From an uncultured Actinomycetes bacterium (GTDB lineage Bacteria; Actinomycetota; Actinomycetes; Nanopelagicales; Nanopelagicaceae): a stretch of 14,587 nt of DNA. The notes beneath the pieces are model-generated. The model was not told the DNA's origin. It ran no database searches and saw only the letters and a program-made list of their open reading frames with translations. Where the stretch lies: NCBI GenBank assembly GCA_903852955.1, contig CAINSH010000187.1, positions 1 through 14,587 of the forward strand. Reading direction: 5' to 3'. The position numbers were made by a program, and so were the translations under genes. This document shows positions 7,096-14,237 of the stretch, in pieces (positions within the stretch are counted from its first letter, which is position 1; each line of letters begins with the position of its first letter).

Positions 7096-8403
7096 ATGAA
7101 AAAAACCTTAAAACTCTCAGCTGTGCTTAGTGCAATTGCTCTAGTAGCAACTGTATTTACAGCAACTTCATCAACAGCTGCAACCACTGAGTATTGCAAA
7201 GACTTCACTCAGTTCGGTTCATATAAGAATAAGACAGTAAAGGTATTCGCAGGTATCCGCGATCCTGAAGCTTCTGTAATGACAAAGGTATTTGCACACT
7301 TCACTGCATGTACTGGTATCAAGATTGCTTACGAAGGTACAGATCAGTTTGAAACTCTTCTACCTGTTCGTGTTAAGGGCGGAAACGCACCAGACATCGC
7401 AATCATTCCTCAGCCAGGTCTTGTAGAGACAATGGTTAAGACAGGAAAGGCAGTTCCAGTAACTGCAGCAGTTTTGAAGAACATCAATACTTACTACAAC
7501 CCAGCATGGAAAGCATTTACAACTGTAAAGGGCAAAGTTTACGGAGCTCCATTTGGTGCTTCATCTAAGTCACTTGTTTGGTACTCACCAGCACAGTTCA
7601 AGGCTCTCGGTGTAACTGTTCCTAAGACATGGGCACAGATGGATGCAATCGCAGCAAAGTTCAAGGCAGCTGGAAAGCTTCCTTGGTGTGCTGGTATTGA
7701 ATCAGGCGCTGCAACAGGTTGGGCTGCAACTGACTGGATCGAAGAAATGGCTCTTCGCGAGCTAGGTCCAGACAAGTACAACATGTGGTGGCAAGGCAAG
7801 CTCAAGTTCTCATCACCAGAAATGCAAGGTGTAATGAACAAGGTAGCTGCTTGGTTAGGTACAGAAGCTCAAGTTGGTAATTTGCAATCAGTAGCAACAC
7901 GCAAGTTCCAAGATGCTGGTGTACCAGGACTTAAGGATGGCACTTGCGGCATGTTGCAGCAGGCTTCTTTCTACTCATCAATGTTCCCAGCTGGAACCAC
8001 TTTCGGTCCTGGCAAAGATGCTGATGCGTTCTACCTACCAGCAACAAACTCAAAGTTTGGTAACCCAATCGAAGGTGCTGGCGAATTCCCAGTTGCTTTC
8101 AGCAAGAAGCCAGAAGTTGGCGCAGTACAGGCTTACTTCTCATCTCCTGCATACGGTACTGAGCGCGCAAAGCTAGGCGGATGGACATCTGCTAACAGCG
8201 GAATCGCTCTATCTGCTTACACAGATCCAGTACTAAAGGTTGTTGCACAGTCACTTCAGTCAAAGAAGGGTGCAATCGTGTTCGATGCATCTGACTTGAT
8301 GCCTACAGCTGTAAACGGTGCTTTCTGGAAGGAAATCACTAAGTTCTACGCAGAAGGCAAGTCAATGAAGGATGTTGCAGCAGCTATTGATGCTAACTGG
8401 TAA
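7096..8403 (+). CDS. aglE: Sugar ABC importer binding protein, AglE-like
   Basis: Extracytoplasmic solute-binding protein of the carbohydrate (CUT1) type that delivers sugar to the permeases encoded next. The 435-residue product has an N-terminal export signal: KK at 2-3, hydrophobic core about 8-22, likely cleavage after STA or STAA near 28-29. There is no lipobox; the first cysteine (C34, in TEYCKD) is not preceded by the L-x-x motif, so membrane anchoring by lipid is not apparent. Family-typical stretches include GGNAPDIAIIPQPG (95-108), KLPWCAGIESGAATGWAATDWIEE (194-217) and GTCGMLQQASF (282-292), which I recognise as AglE (alpha-glucoside binding)-like. Cysteines 198 and 284 fall in these blocks and may pair. 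After the signal peptide, lysine codons are overwhelmingly AAG, unlike the neighbours, suggesting high expression. The exact sugar is not deducible. Confidence 0.88.
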   Translation: MKKTLKLSAVLSAIALVATVFTATSSTAATTEYCKDFTQFGSYKNKTVKVFAGIRDPEASVMTKVFAHFTACTGIKIAYEGTDQFETLLPVRVKGGNAPDIAIIPQPGLVETMVKTGKAVPVTAAVLKNINTYYNPAWKAFTTVKGKVYGAPFGASSKSLVWYSPAQFKALGVTVPKTWAQMDAIAAKFKAAGKLPWCAGIESGAATGWAATDWIEEMALRELGPDKYNMWWQGKLKFSSPEMQGVMNKVAAWLGTEAQVGNLQSVATRKFQDAGVPGLKDGTCGMLQQASFYSSMFPAGTTFGPGKDADAFYLPATNSKFGNPIEGAGEFPVAFSKKPEVGAVQAYFSSPAYGTERAKLGGWTSANSGIALSAYTDPVLKVVAQSLQSKKGAIVFDASDLMPTAVNGAFWKEITKFYAEGKSMKDVAAAIDANW

Positions 8404-8425
8404 ATAACCACTAGCTATAAGCTGT

Positions 8426-8465
8426 AAAAAAACCGGGGCCTACCTCTTGGTAGGCCCCGGTTTTA
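8426..8465 (+). terminator. Intrinsic terminator between aglE and aglF
   Basis: A 16-bp perfect stem, AAAACCGGGGCCTACC (8429-8444) with GGTAGGCCCCGGTTTT (8449-8464), around a TCTT loop. It has an A-run before it and a short T-run after it, so it could work in both directions, though no minus-strand gene needs it here. Lying 25 bases past the binding-protein stop but before the permease genes, it most likely stops most transcripts and protects the aglE mRNA 3' end, giving more binding protein than permease. Confidence 0.9.
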
Positions 8466-8516
8466 ACATCATAATAAGCAGGAAATTAATTTACTAAAAA
8501 AGTTAGGAGCTAGCCG

Positions 8517-9503
8517 ATGATTACTTTTGGTTCAATCCTTTCTAGCTCGTGGCCAAAGATTTTCCAGATCATTTCTGTAATCGTTTTATTCTTCGGTTTT
8601 TATGGAATCGCATTTGCCGCCGGCGCTCGCATTAAAGGCAAGAAACAGAACTCACTTGCAATCGGGCTCTTCTTGGTTCCCGCATTAATTTTGGTAATGA
8701 CAGGTCTTGGAATTCCAGCGATTCAGACTTTTATCGAATCATTTAAAAACGCTGATTCTTCTAAGTGGGTTGGCCTAGCCAACTACACAAACGCAGTCAA
8801 AGATCCTGATATTCGCTTAGCTTTTATTAACACAATCTCTTGGGTAGTAATTAGCCCAGTTATCGTGACAACTCTTGGAATTACTCTCGCCACGATGCTT
8901 AATAAAATGAAGCGTGAAGCCTTTGCAAAATCTCTAATCTTTATGCCAATGGCAATTTCTTTTGTTGGTGGTTCTTTAATTTGGAACTTGATGTATGCAT
9001 ACCAAGAACCAAATCGCCCACAAACAGGTTTAGTCGGACAGATCATGGTGTGGTTGGGCTTTGAACTTAAGCACTTGCTCTTGTGGTCACCATGGAACAA
9101 CTTATTCTTAATGGTTGTTTACATCTGGGGCTTTACTGGTTTTGGAATGGTTATTTTGTCAGCTGCAATCAAGGGAATCCCAACTGAGATTGAAGAAGCT
9201 GCCCAACTAGACGGCGCAACTGGCTTCAGGTTATTTAGAACAATTACCGTGCCAATGGTTCGCACAACAATTATCGTGGTGCTAACTACCGCCATGGTCG
9301 GAACCTTGAAGCTTTTCGATGTTATTCACACGATGACTGGCGGAAACTTTAAGACCGACGTTTTGTCTAACCGCATGTTCGATGAAAACTTCGTGTACTT
9401 AAATTACGGTCGCGGATCAGCTTTGGCAGTTCTTATCTTCCTGGGCGTTATTCCAATTACTTATTACAACATTCGCTCCCTTCGCCTAGAAAGGAAGCAC
9501 TAA
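8517..9503 (+). CDS. aglF: Sugar ABC importer permease 1, AglF-like
   Basis: Inner-membrane permease subunit (MalF-type, CUT1 family) of the importer fed by the AglE-like protein. The 328-residue product has an extra N-terminal membrane segment (about 15-36) before the helix at about 47-69, then a periplasm-facing loop and further helices at about 103-125, 140-160, 195-216, 249-268 and 300-318. The cytoplasmic EAA loop that docks the ATPase is clear: EEAAQLDGATGFRLFRTITVP (226-246), with A228, A229 and G233. The ribosome site AGGAG at 8505-8509 lies 7 bases before the ATG. The stop overlaps the next gene's start by one base (TAATG). Expression probably comes from read-through of the terminator upstream or from an unrecognised promoter in 8465-8504. 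Confidence 0.9.
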   Translation: MITFGSILSSSWPKIFQIISVIVLFFGFYGIAFAAGARIKGKKQNSLAIGLFLVPALILVMTGLGIPAIQTFIESFKNADSSKWVGLANYTNAVKDPDIRLAFINTISWVVISPVIVTTLGITLATMLNKMKREAFAKSLIFMPMAISFVGGSLIWNLMYAYQEPNRPQTGLVGQIMVWLGFELKHLLLWSPWNNLFLMVVYIWGFTGFGMVILSAAIKGIPTEIEEAAQLDGATGFRLFRTITVPMVRTTIIVVLTTAMVGTLKLFDVIHTMTGGNFKTDVLSNRMFDENFVYLNYGRGSALAVLIFLGVIPITYYNIRSLRLERKH

Positions 9504-10414
9504 TGTCTAACAAGGGCCACGCATCTAGCCGTCCATTTACATCACCCATTGCTTCAATGGTTGTAACCGTTATCGCTGTTTTATGGACCGTTCCCACTTT
9601 TGGTTTAGTTGTCACATCTTTTAGAAAGAAAGAAGACATTCTTTCTACGGGTTGGTGGACAGCGTTTAAGAACCCAAGTTTTACTTTCGATAATTTCCGT
9701 GCGATCTTGTTTGAATCAGGTGGCACCGTGGGCGAGCAAGGAATGATTCCTTTTGCTATCAACTCACTTGCAATCACAATCCCGGCAGTTCTGTTATCAG
9801 TTGGCCTTGGTTTAATGGCCGCCTACGCACTTGCTTGGATTCCATTTCGTTTTAGCGATCATATTTTCTATGGTTTATTTGCGCTTCAAGGCGTTCCATT
9901 GCAGCTCTCTTTATTGCCTTTACTTACTTTCTTTGCAACTGGCGTGCAGCTCTTTGGCCACACGATTTTCCCGCAGCTACATATTGTGGGAACCCTGGCA
10001 GCGGTTTGGTTGCCTCACACAATGTTTGGCTTGCCATTAGTTATTTACCTTTTACACAACTTCGTTGCAGCCTTGCCTCGTGAAGTCATGGAAGCTGCAC
10101 GCGTTGATGGAGCGAATCATTTTGAAGTATTTCGTCGAATAGTTTTGCCACTTTCTGTACCTGCAATCGCATCAATTGCAATCTTCCAGTTCCTTTGGAT
10201 TTGGAACGACCTGCTAGTAGCGCTTGTATTCGCCGGCGGTACTGATGATGTTGCCCCACTTACTTTGCACTTATCAAACCTAGGCGGATCACTGGGTTCT
10301 CACTGGGAAAACGTTGCACCAGCAGCGCTGTTCTCGATCATTATCCCTTTGATCGTATTCTTCTCATTACAGCGCTACTTTGTGCGTGGTTTGCTTGCTG
10401 GTTCAGTTAAATAG
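9503..10414 (+). CDS. aglG: Sugar ABC importer permease 2, AglG-like
   Basis: Second permease subunit (MalG-type), forming the membrane channel with the AglF-like protein. The 303-residue product has six predicted helices (about 17-38, 84-111, 120-145, 160-183, 220-245, 270-290). Its EAA loop reads EVMEAARVDGANHFEVFRRIVLP (194-216), and its C terminus, YFVRGLLAGSVK, is typical of the MalG/AglG branch. The ATG overlaps the stop of the previous gene by one base, with AAGGA at 9491-9495 as ribosome site, so the two permeases are translationally linked. No ATP-binding subunit follows; a shared MsiK/MalK-type ATPase elsewhere in the genome is likely, as in other actinobacteria. The 3' end overlaps the convergent GH1 gene by 8 bases. 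Confidence 0.9.
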   Translation: MSNKGHASSRPFTSPIASMVVTVIAVLWTVPTFGLVVTSFRKKEDILSTGWWTAFKNPSFTFDNFRAILFESGGTVGEQGMIPFAINSLAITIPAVLLSVGLGLMAAYALAWIPFRFSDHIFYGLFALQGVPLQLSLLPLLTFFATGVQLFGHTIFPQLHIVGTLAAVWLPHTMFGLPLVIYLLHNFVAALPREVMEAARVDGANHFEVFRRIVLPLSVPAIASIAIFQFLWIWNDLLVALVFAGGTDDVAPLTLHLSNLGGSLGSHWENVAPAALFSIIIPLIVFFSLQRYFVRGLLAGSVK

Positions 10415-11780
10415 AAGCACCATTGTTTTTAATCTGATCGCGATACCAAAGCCCTGAATCTTTAATGATTCGCTTTTGCGTATCAAAATCAACATGAACA
10501 ATGCCAAATCGCTTTTCATAACCAAGTGCCCATTCAAAGTTATCCATTAAAGACCATTGGTAATAGCCCTTGACTGGTGAACCTTGTGCAATCGCATTTG
10601 AAACAGCCTTTAAGTGTGTAGCTAAATAATCTGTTCGGCGCGGATCATGTACTGCGCCATCTGCACTAGGACCATCATCGTATGCAGCACCATTTTCAGT
10701 GATGTAAAGATCCGGACACTTATCGCCATGTTCTTTATACCAACGCACTAACAAACTCTCTAAACCTTCTGGAGTTAGCGGCCAACCCATATCTGTTAGC
10801 GGCCCACGTGGGGTTTCATCGATATCTAAATCGAATAATCCAGAGATTGAGTGCCATTCTGGTTTTCCACCAAGCGATGGCCCAACGCGGTTATCAAAGT
10901 AATAGTTAATTCCAATAAAATCATTCTTAACTGTGGCCGCTTGCAAATCGCCATCTTTAATCCATGGGCTTAACTCGTCACCAAATTTATCCATGATTAC
11001 TTGCGGATATTTGCCATACATAAAAGCATCCATCCAGAAACGGTTGCTAATTGCATCTAATAAATCTGCTGCATGGGCTTGCGTTGGATCATTTATATCA
11101 TCTGGCACAGAACGGGTTTGATTAAGAACTGGCCCAGTTAAAATATCGCTTCGCACAGAACGCATTGCGTTTGTAGAGGCAGCGTGTGCAACGACGGTGT
11201 GGTGTGCAACTGCCCATGCAGCTTTGCGATCAACCTTTCCCGGTGCATGAATTCCAATTCCATTTCCAAGCCAGGCAACAACCCACGGTTCATTTATCGG
11301 TGTGAACTTTTTGACGCGATCGCCAAAGCGCTCAACAACGGCTGCTGAATAATCTGCAAAATGTTTAATGGTGTCGCGATTTTCCCAACCACCTTTATCT
11401 TGCAAAGCTTGTGGCAGATCCCAGTGATACAACGTTGCAAGAGGTTCGATACCTGCTTCAAGAATTGAATCAATCAAACGATCATAAAAAGCAAAGCCGC
11501 GTTCTTCGCGAGCGCCATCGCCATTGGCAAACATGCGCGGCCAGGCAAATGAAAACCGATATCCCTGCAAGCCAAGCTCTTTCATGATGGCGATATCTTC
11601 TGGGTAGCGGTGGTAATGATCGTTGGCTACATCGCCGTTTTCGCCTCGAGCTACTTTTCCTGGGGCGGCACAGAAGGTGTCCCAGATTGATGCGCCTCGG
11701 CCGTCCTCATGAGCGGCGCCTTCGATTTGATAGCTAGAGGTTGCGGCTCCCCATATGAAGCCCTGCGGAAATGAAGTCAT
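10407..11780 (-). CDS. GH1 beta-glycosidase (beta-glucosidase-like)
   Basis: Retaining glycoside hydrolase of family 1, releasing glucose or related sugars from the non-reducing end of beta-linked saccharides. The 457-residue product has normal family length. The N-terminal signature FIWGAATSSYQIEGA is at 8-22; the acid/base Glu is E164 in TPINEPW, and the nucleophile is E362 in YITENGA. Sugar-contacting residues of the QWSLMDNFEWALGYEKRFG block sit at 408-426. There is no signal peptide, so it acts in the cytoplasm on imported sugar. The gene is convergent with the importer operon and shares its last 8 bases with aglG. The start ATG has no ribosome site but has TACGCT 6 bases upstream, suggesting a leaderless mRNA. 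Specificity (glucoside, galactoside or fucoside) is not readable from sequence. Confidence 0.95.
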   Translation of the reverse strand: MTSFPQGFIWGAATSSYQIEGAAHEDGRGASIWDTFCAAPGKVARGENGDVANDHYHRYPEDIAIMKELGLQGYRFSFAWPRMFANGDGAREERGFAFYDRLIDSILEAGIEPLATLYHWDLPQALQDKGGWENRDTIKHFADYSAAVVERFGDRVKKFTPINEPWVVAWLGNGIGIHAPGKVDRKAAWAVAHHTVVAHAASTNAMRSVRSDILTGPVLNQTRSVPDDINDPTQAHAADLLDAISNRFWMDAFMYGKYPQVIMDKFGDELSPWIKDGDLQAATVKNDFIGINYYFDNRVGPSLGGKPEWHSISGLFDLDIDETPRGPLTDMGWPLTPEGLESLLVRWYKEHGDKCPDLYITENGAAYDDGPSADGAVHDPRRTDYLATHLKAVSNAIAQGSPVKGYYQWSLMDNFEWALGYEKRFGIVHVDFDTQKRIIKDSGLWYRDQIKNNGASI

Positions 11781-11786
11781 GCGGCA

Positions 11787-11792
11787 AGCGTA
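11787..11792 (-). promoter_or_regulatory. Probable -10 box of the GH1 gene (leaderless)
   Basis: TACGCT on the minus strand is followed by 6 bases and then the ATG. Upstream TTACTT, 17 bp away, is a weak -35 candidate. There is no Shine-Dalgarno sequence in the 6-base space, which favours leaderless translation. Confidence 0.4.
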
Positions 11793-11835
11793 ACGGAGCC
11801 AAGGAGGGCAAGTAAGTGCTGTAAGTAATTAGTAT

Positions 11836-11849
11836 GTTTTCGCCAAAAC
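11836..11849. repeat. GTTTT-CGCC-AAAAC inverted repeat
   Basis: A 14-bp imperfectly spaced palindrome (5-bp arms) in the 141-bp region between the divergent GH1 gene and hppA. It lies about 15 bases upstream of the proposed hppA -10 box, overlapping where the -35 element would be. It is a possible operator for either gene, with weak support. Confidence 0.3.
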
Positions 11850-11863
11850 GGGTATTTCATGTC

Positions 11864-11869
11864 TAAACT
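11864..11869 (+). promoter_or_regulatory. Probable -10 box of hppA
   Basis: TAAACT matches TANNNT and would start transcription near 11876, leaving a leader of about 45 bases that holds a TTATGG-G-CCATAA repeat and a strong ribosome site. No good -35 is seen. Confidence 0.35.
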
Positions 11870-11887
11870 GCGGAAGTTAATCGGACC

Positions 11888-11900
11888 TTATGGGCCATAA
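11888..11900 (+). repeat. TTATGG-G-CCATAA palindrome in hppA leader
   Basis: Two perfect 6-bp arms around a single central G, 9 bases upstream of the ribosome site and within the predicted 5' leader. The spacing fits a DNA-binding-protein site better than an RNA hairpin, because a one-base loop cannot fold with all pairs kept. The function is unknown. Confidence 0.4.
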
Positions 11901-11909
11901 AACTCCAAT

Positions 11910-11916
11910 GGAGGAG
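11910..11916 (+). promoter_or_regulatory. Strong ribosome-binding site of hppA
   Basis: GGAGGAG, 5 bases before the ATG at 11922, is the best Shine-Dalgarno match in the window and fixes the start. CTCC at 11903-11906 could pair with its GGAG across a 3-base loop, but this 4-bp hairpin is weak. Confidence 0.75.
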
Positions 11917-11921
11917 AACCT

Positions 11922-14204
11922 ATGCGTGCTGCAAGCACCGTATCACTTGTACAAGTAACCGGATCAAACCTGGCATATGCCTATATCGTTCTAGGAATCT
12001 CCCTAGCAGCGCTCGCAATCGCCTACGCATTACGCGCCCAGGTTCTTGCAGCTAGCGATGGAACTCCAAAGATGCGCGAAATCGCTGAAGCGGTTCAAGA
12101 AGGCGCAGCGGCATTTCTTTCACGTCAGTTCCGCACTCTTTCTTACTTTGTTGGAATCGTCTTCGTCCTTCTCTTTGCACTTCCTGGTGCAACTGAGATT
12201 CGCGTTGGCCGTTCCATCTTCTTCCTCCTAGGTGCAGCATTTTCGGCACTAGTTGGTTACAACGGTATGTGGCTTGCAGTGCGCGCAAATGTTCGCGTTG
12301 CAGATGCAGCTCGTAATAAGGATGGCGTTAAGGCCGTTCAAATCGCTTTCCGTACTGGTGGCGTAGTTGGTATGACAACTGTTGGTCTTGGACTCATTGG
12401 AGCATCACTCGTTGTGATCATCTATCGCCAAGATGCACCTGCAGTTCTTGAAGGTTTTGGTTTTGGTGCAGCGATGCTTGCAATGTTCATGCGCGTCGGC
12501 GGCGGAATCTTTACAAAGGCAGCAGATGTTGGAGCTGACCTTGTTGGTAAAGTTGAAAAAAATATTCCAGAAGATGACCCACGTAACGCAGCAACAATTG
12601 CTGACAACGTTGGTGACAACGTTGGTGACTGCGCCGGTATGGCTGCAGACTTGTTCGAGTCATATGCAGTAACTCTTGTTGCAGCTTTGATTCTTGGCAA
12701 GGCTGCCTTTGGTGATTCAGGACTTATCTATCCATTGATCGTTCCAGCAATCGGAACCGTCACTGCAGTGATTGGTATCTTCCTCACCAAGCTTCGCAGC
12801 ACAGACAAGTCAGCAATGAGCGCAATTAACCGTTCATTCTTCTTATCAGCACTTATTTCTGCAGGTTTAACTGCACTTGCAACATTTACTTACCTACCAT
12901 CTGATTTCAAGTTAATGACTGGTCTTTCTGCTGAAGCAATTGCAGATGCTGGAAACACAAACCCACGCGTTCTTGCAATCGGTGCAGTATTAATCGGTAT
13001 CTCACTTGCAGCAGCGATCCAACTATTAACTGGCTTCTTTACTGAAACAGGCAAGCGTCCAGTAAACGACGTTGCCGCATCTTCAGAAACCGGCGCAGCA
13101 ACAGTAATTTTGGCGGGTATCTCAGTTGGTTTTGAGTCAGCTGTTTACTCAGCACTTCTTATTGCAGCAGCAGTATTCGGTGCGTTCTTGCTAGGTGGCG
13201 GAAGCGTTGTTCTTTCACTTCTTGCAATCGCATTGGCCGGAACCGGTTTGCTAACAACAGTTGGCGTAATCGTTGCCATGGATACTTTTGGTCCTATCTC
13301 AGATAACGCGCAAGGCATTGCAGAAATGTCTGGCGATGTTGAAGGAGAAGGCGCACAGATTCTTACTTCACTTGATGCAGTTGGTAATACAACTAAGGCA
13401 ATCACTAAGGGAATCGCAATCGCAACTGCAGTTCTTGCAGCGACAGCGCTGTTCGGCGCATTCACTGATGCAATCAAGAAGGCCGTTGCAGATGCAGGCA
13501 AGAACGCACTAGATCTTGCTTCTCAGTACCAAGGAATCTTGGACGTTGCTAACCCTCGCAACTTAGTTGGTTTAATTATCGGCGCAGCTGTCGTGTTCCT
13601 ATTCTCTGGTCTTGCAATCAATGCAGTATCACGAGCAGCAGGTGCGGTTGTTGTTGAAGTTCGTAACCAATTCTTAGAACACCCAGGAATCATGAAGGGT
13701 ACAGAAAAGCCTGACTACGGTCGTGTGGTTGATATTTGTACTCGCGATTCACTTCGTGAACTTGCAACACCTGGATTGTTGGCAGTTATGGCACCAATCG
13801 CAGTTGGTTTTGGTTTAGGTGTTGGTCCACTTGGTGCATACCTTGCTGGTGCAATTGGAACTGGAACTCTTATGGCTGTATTTCTTTCTAACTCAGGCGG
13901 TGCTTGGGATAACGCAAAGAAGATGGTTGAAGATGGACATCACGGTGGAAAGAACTCTGATGCACACGCTGCAACAATCATTGGTGACACTGTTGGAGAT
14001 CCATTCAAAGACACAGCAGGTCCTGCAATTAACCCATTGATTAAGGTGATGAACCTTGTTGGTCTATTAATTACTCCAGCTATCGTTTCATTAGCTCTTG
14101 GTGGAAATTCAGGAATGTCTACGATTATCGGACTTGGCGCAGTAGTGATCATCATTGCTGCACTCATTCGTAACCGTCGCCAAGCAACGGCAATCCTTAA
14201 CTAA
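11922..14204 (+). CDS. hppA: Membrane proton-pumping pyrophosphatase, K+-independent type
   Basis: Integral membrane pyrophosphatase that couples hydrolysis of cytosolic PPi to proton export, saving energy from biosynthetic by-product PPi. The 760-residue product is within the family range, with about 16 hydrophobic helices. Catalytic signatures are DVGADLVGKVE (202-212), DNVGDNVGD (228-236) and, near the C-terminal end, a Lys/Asp-rich block with GDTVGDPFKDTAGP. The sequence GNTTKAITKG (488-497) has Lys at 492 where K+-dependent enzymes have Ala (GNTTAA), so this should be the K+-independent H+-pump class. Lysine codon choice (mostly AAG) resembles the highly expressed binding-protein gene. 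It is transcribed away from GH1, and topA starts 33 bases after its stop, possibly co-transcribed. Confidence 0.97.
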   Translation: MRAASTVSLVQVTGSNLAYAYIVLGISLAALAIAYALRAQVLAASDGTPKMREIAEAVQEGAAAFLSRQFRTLSYFVGIVFVLLFALPGATEIRVGRSIFFLLGAAFSALVGYNGMWLAVRANVRVADAARNKDGVKAVQIAFRTGGVVGMTTVGLGLIGASLVVIIYRQDAPAVLEGFGFGAAMLAMFMRVGGGIFTKAADVGADLVGKVEKNIPEDDPRNAATIADNVGDNVGDCAGMAADLFESYAVTLVAALILGKAAFGDSGLIYPLIVPAIGTVTAVIGIFLTKLRSTDKSAMSAINRSFFLSALISAGLTALATFTYLPSDFKLMTGLSAEAIADAGNTNPRVLAIGAVLIGISLAAAIQLLTGFFTETGKRPVNDVAASSETGAATVILAGISVGFESAVYSALLIAAAVFGAFLLGGGSVVLSLLAIALAGTGLLTTVGVIVAMDTFGPISDNAQGIAEMSGDVEGEGAQILTSLDAVGNTTKAITKGIAIATAVLAATALFGAFTDAIKKAVADAGKNALDLASQYQGILDVANPRNLVGLIIGAAVVFLFSGLAINAVSRAAGAVVVEVRNQFLEHPGIMKGTEKPDYGRVVDICTRDSLRELATPGLLAVMAPIAVGFGLGVGPLGAYLAGAIGTGTLMAVFLSNSGGAWDNAKKMVEDGHHGGKNSDAHAATIIGDTVGDPFKDTAGPAINPLIKVMNLVGLLITPAIVSLALGGNSGMSTIIGLGAVVIIIAALIRNRRQATAILN

Positions 14205-14219
14205 GAAGTTCAGAACTTC
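14205..14219. repeat. GAAGTTC-A-GAACTTC palindrome between hppA and topA
   Basis: A 15-bp palindrome with perfect 7-bp arms, beginning right after the hppA stop codon and ending 18 bases before the topA ATG. As RNA it gives a 6-bp stem with a CAG loop. It is followed by CCCCCG rather than T's, so it is not a classic terminator. It could be an operator for topA, an mRNA-end stabiliser, or chance. Confidence 0.45.
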
Positions 14220-14237
14220 CCCCGACTTAAGGACTAC

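Noticed and set aside
12603..12626. Tandem 12-bp repeat (GACAACGTTGGT twice) in hppA
   Set aside because: It encodes the ancient conserved DNVGDNVGD catalytic motif, so it reflects protein constraint rather than a DNA element.
12422..13501. Long antisense open frames within hppA
   Set aside because: They mirror the hydrophobic, alanine-rich coding strand, have no recognisable domain or start signal, and overlap a fully conserved gene.
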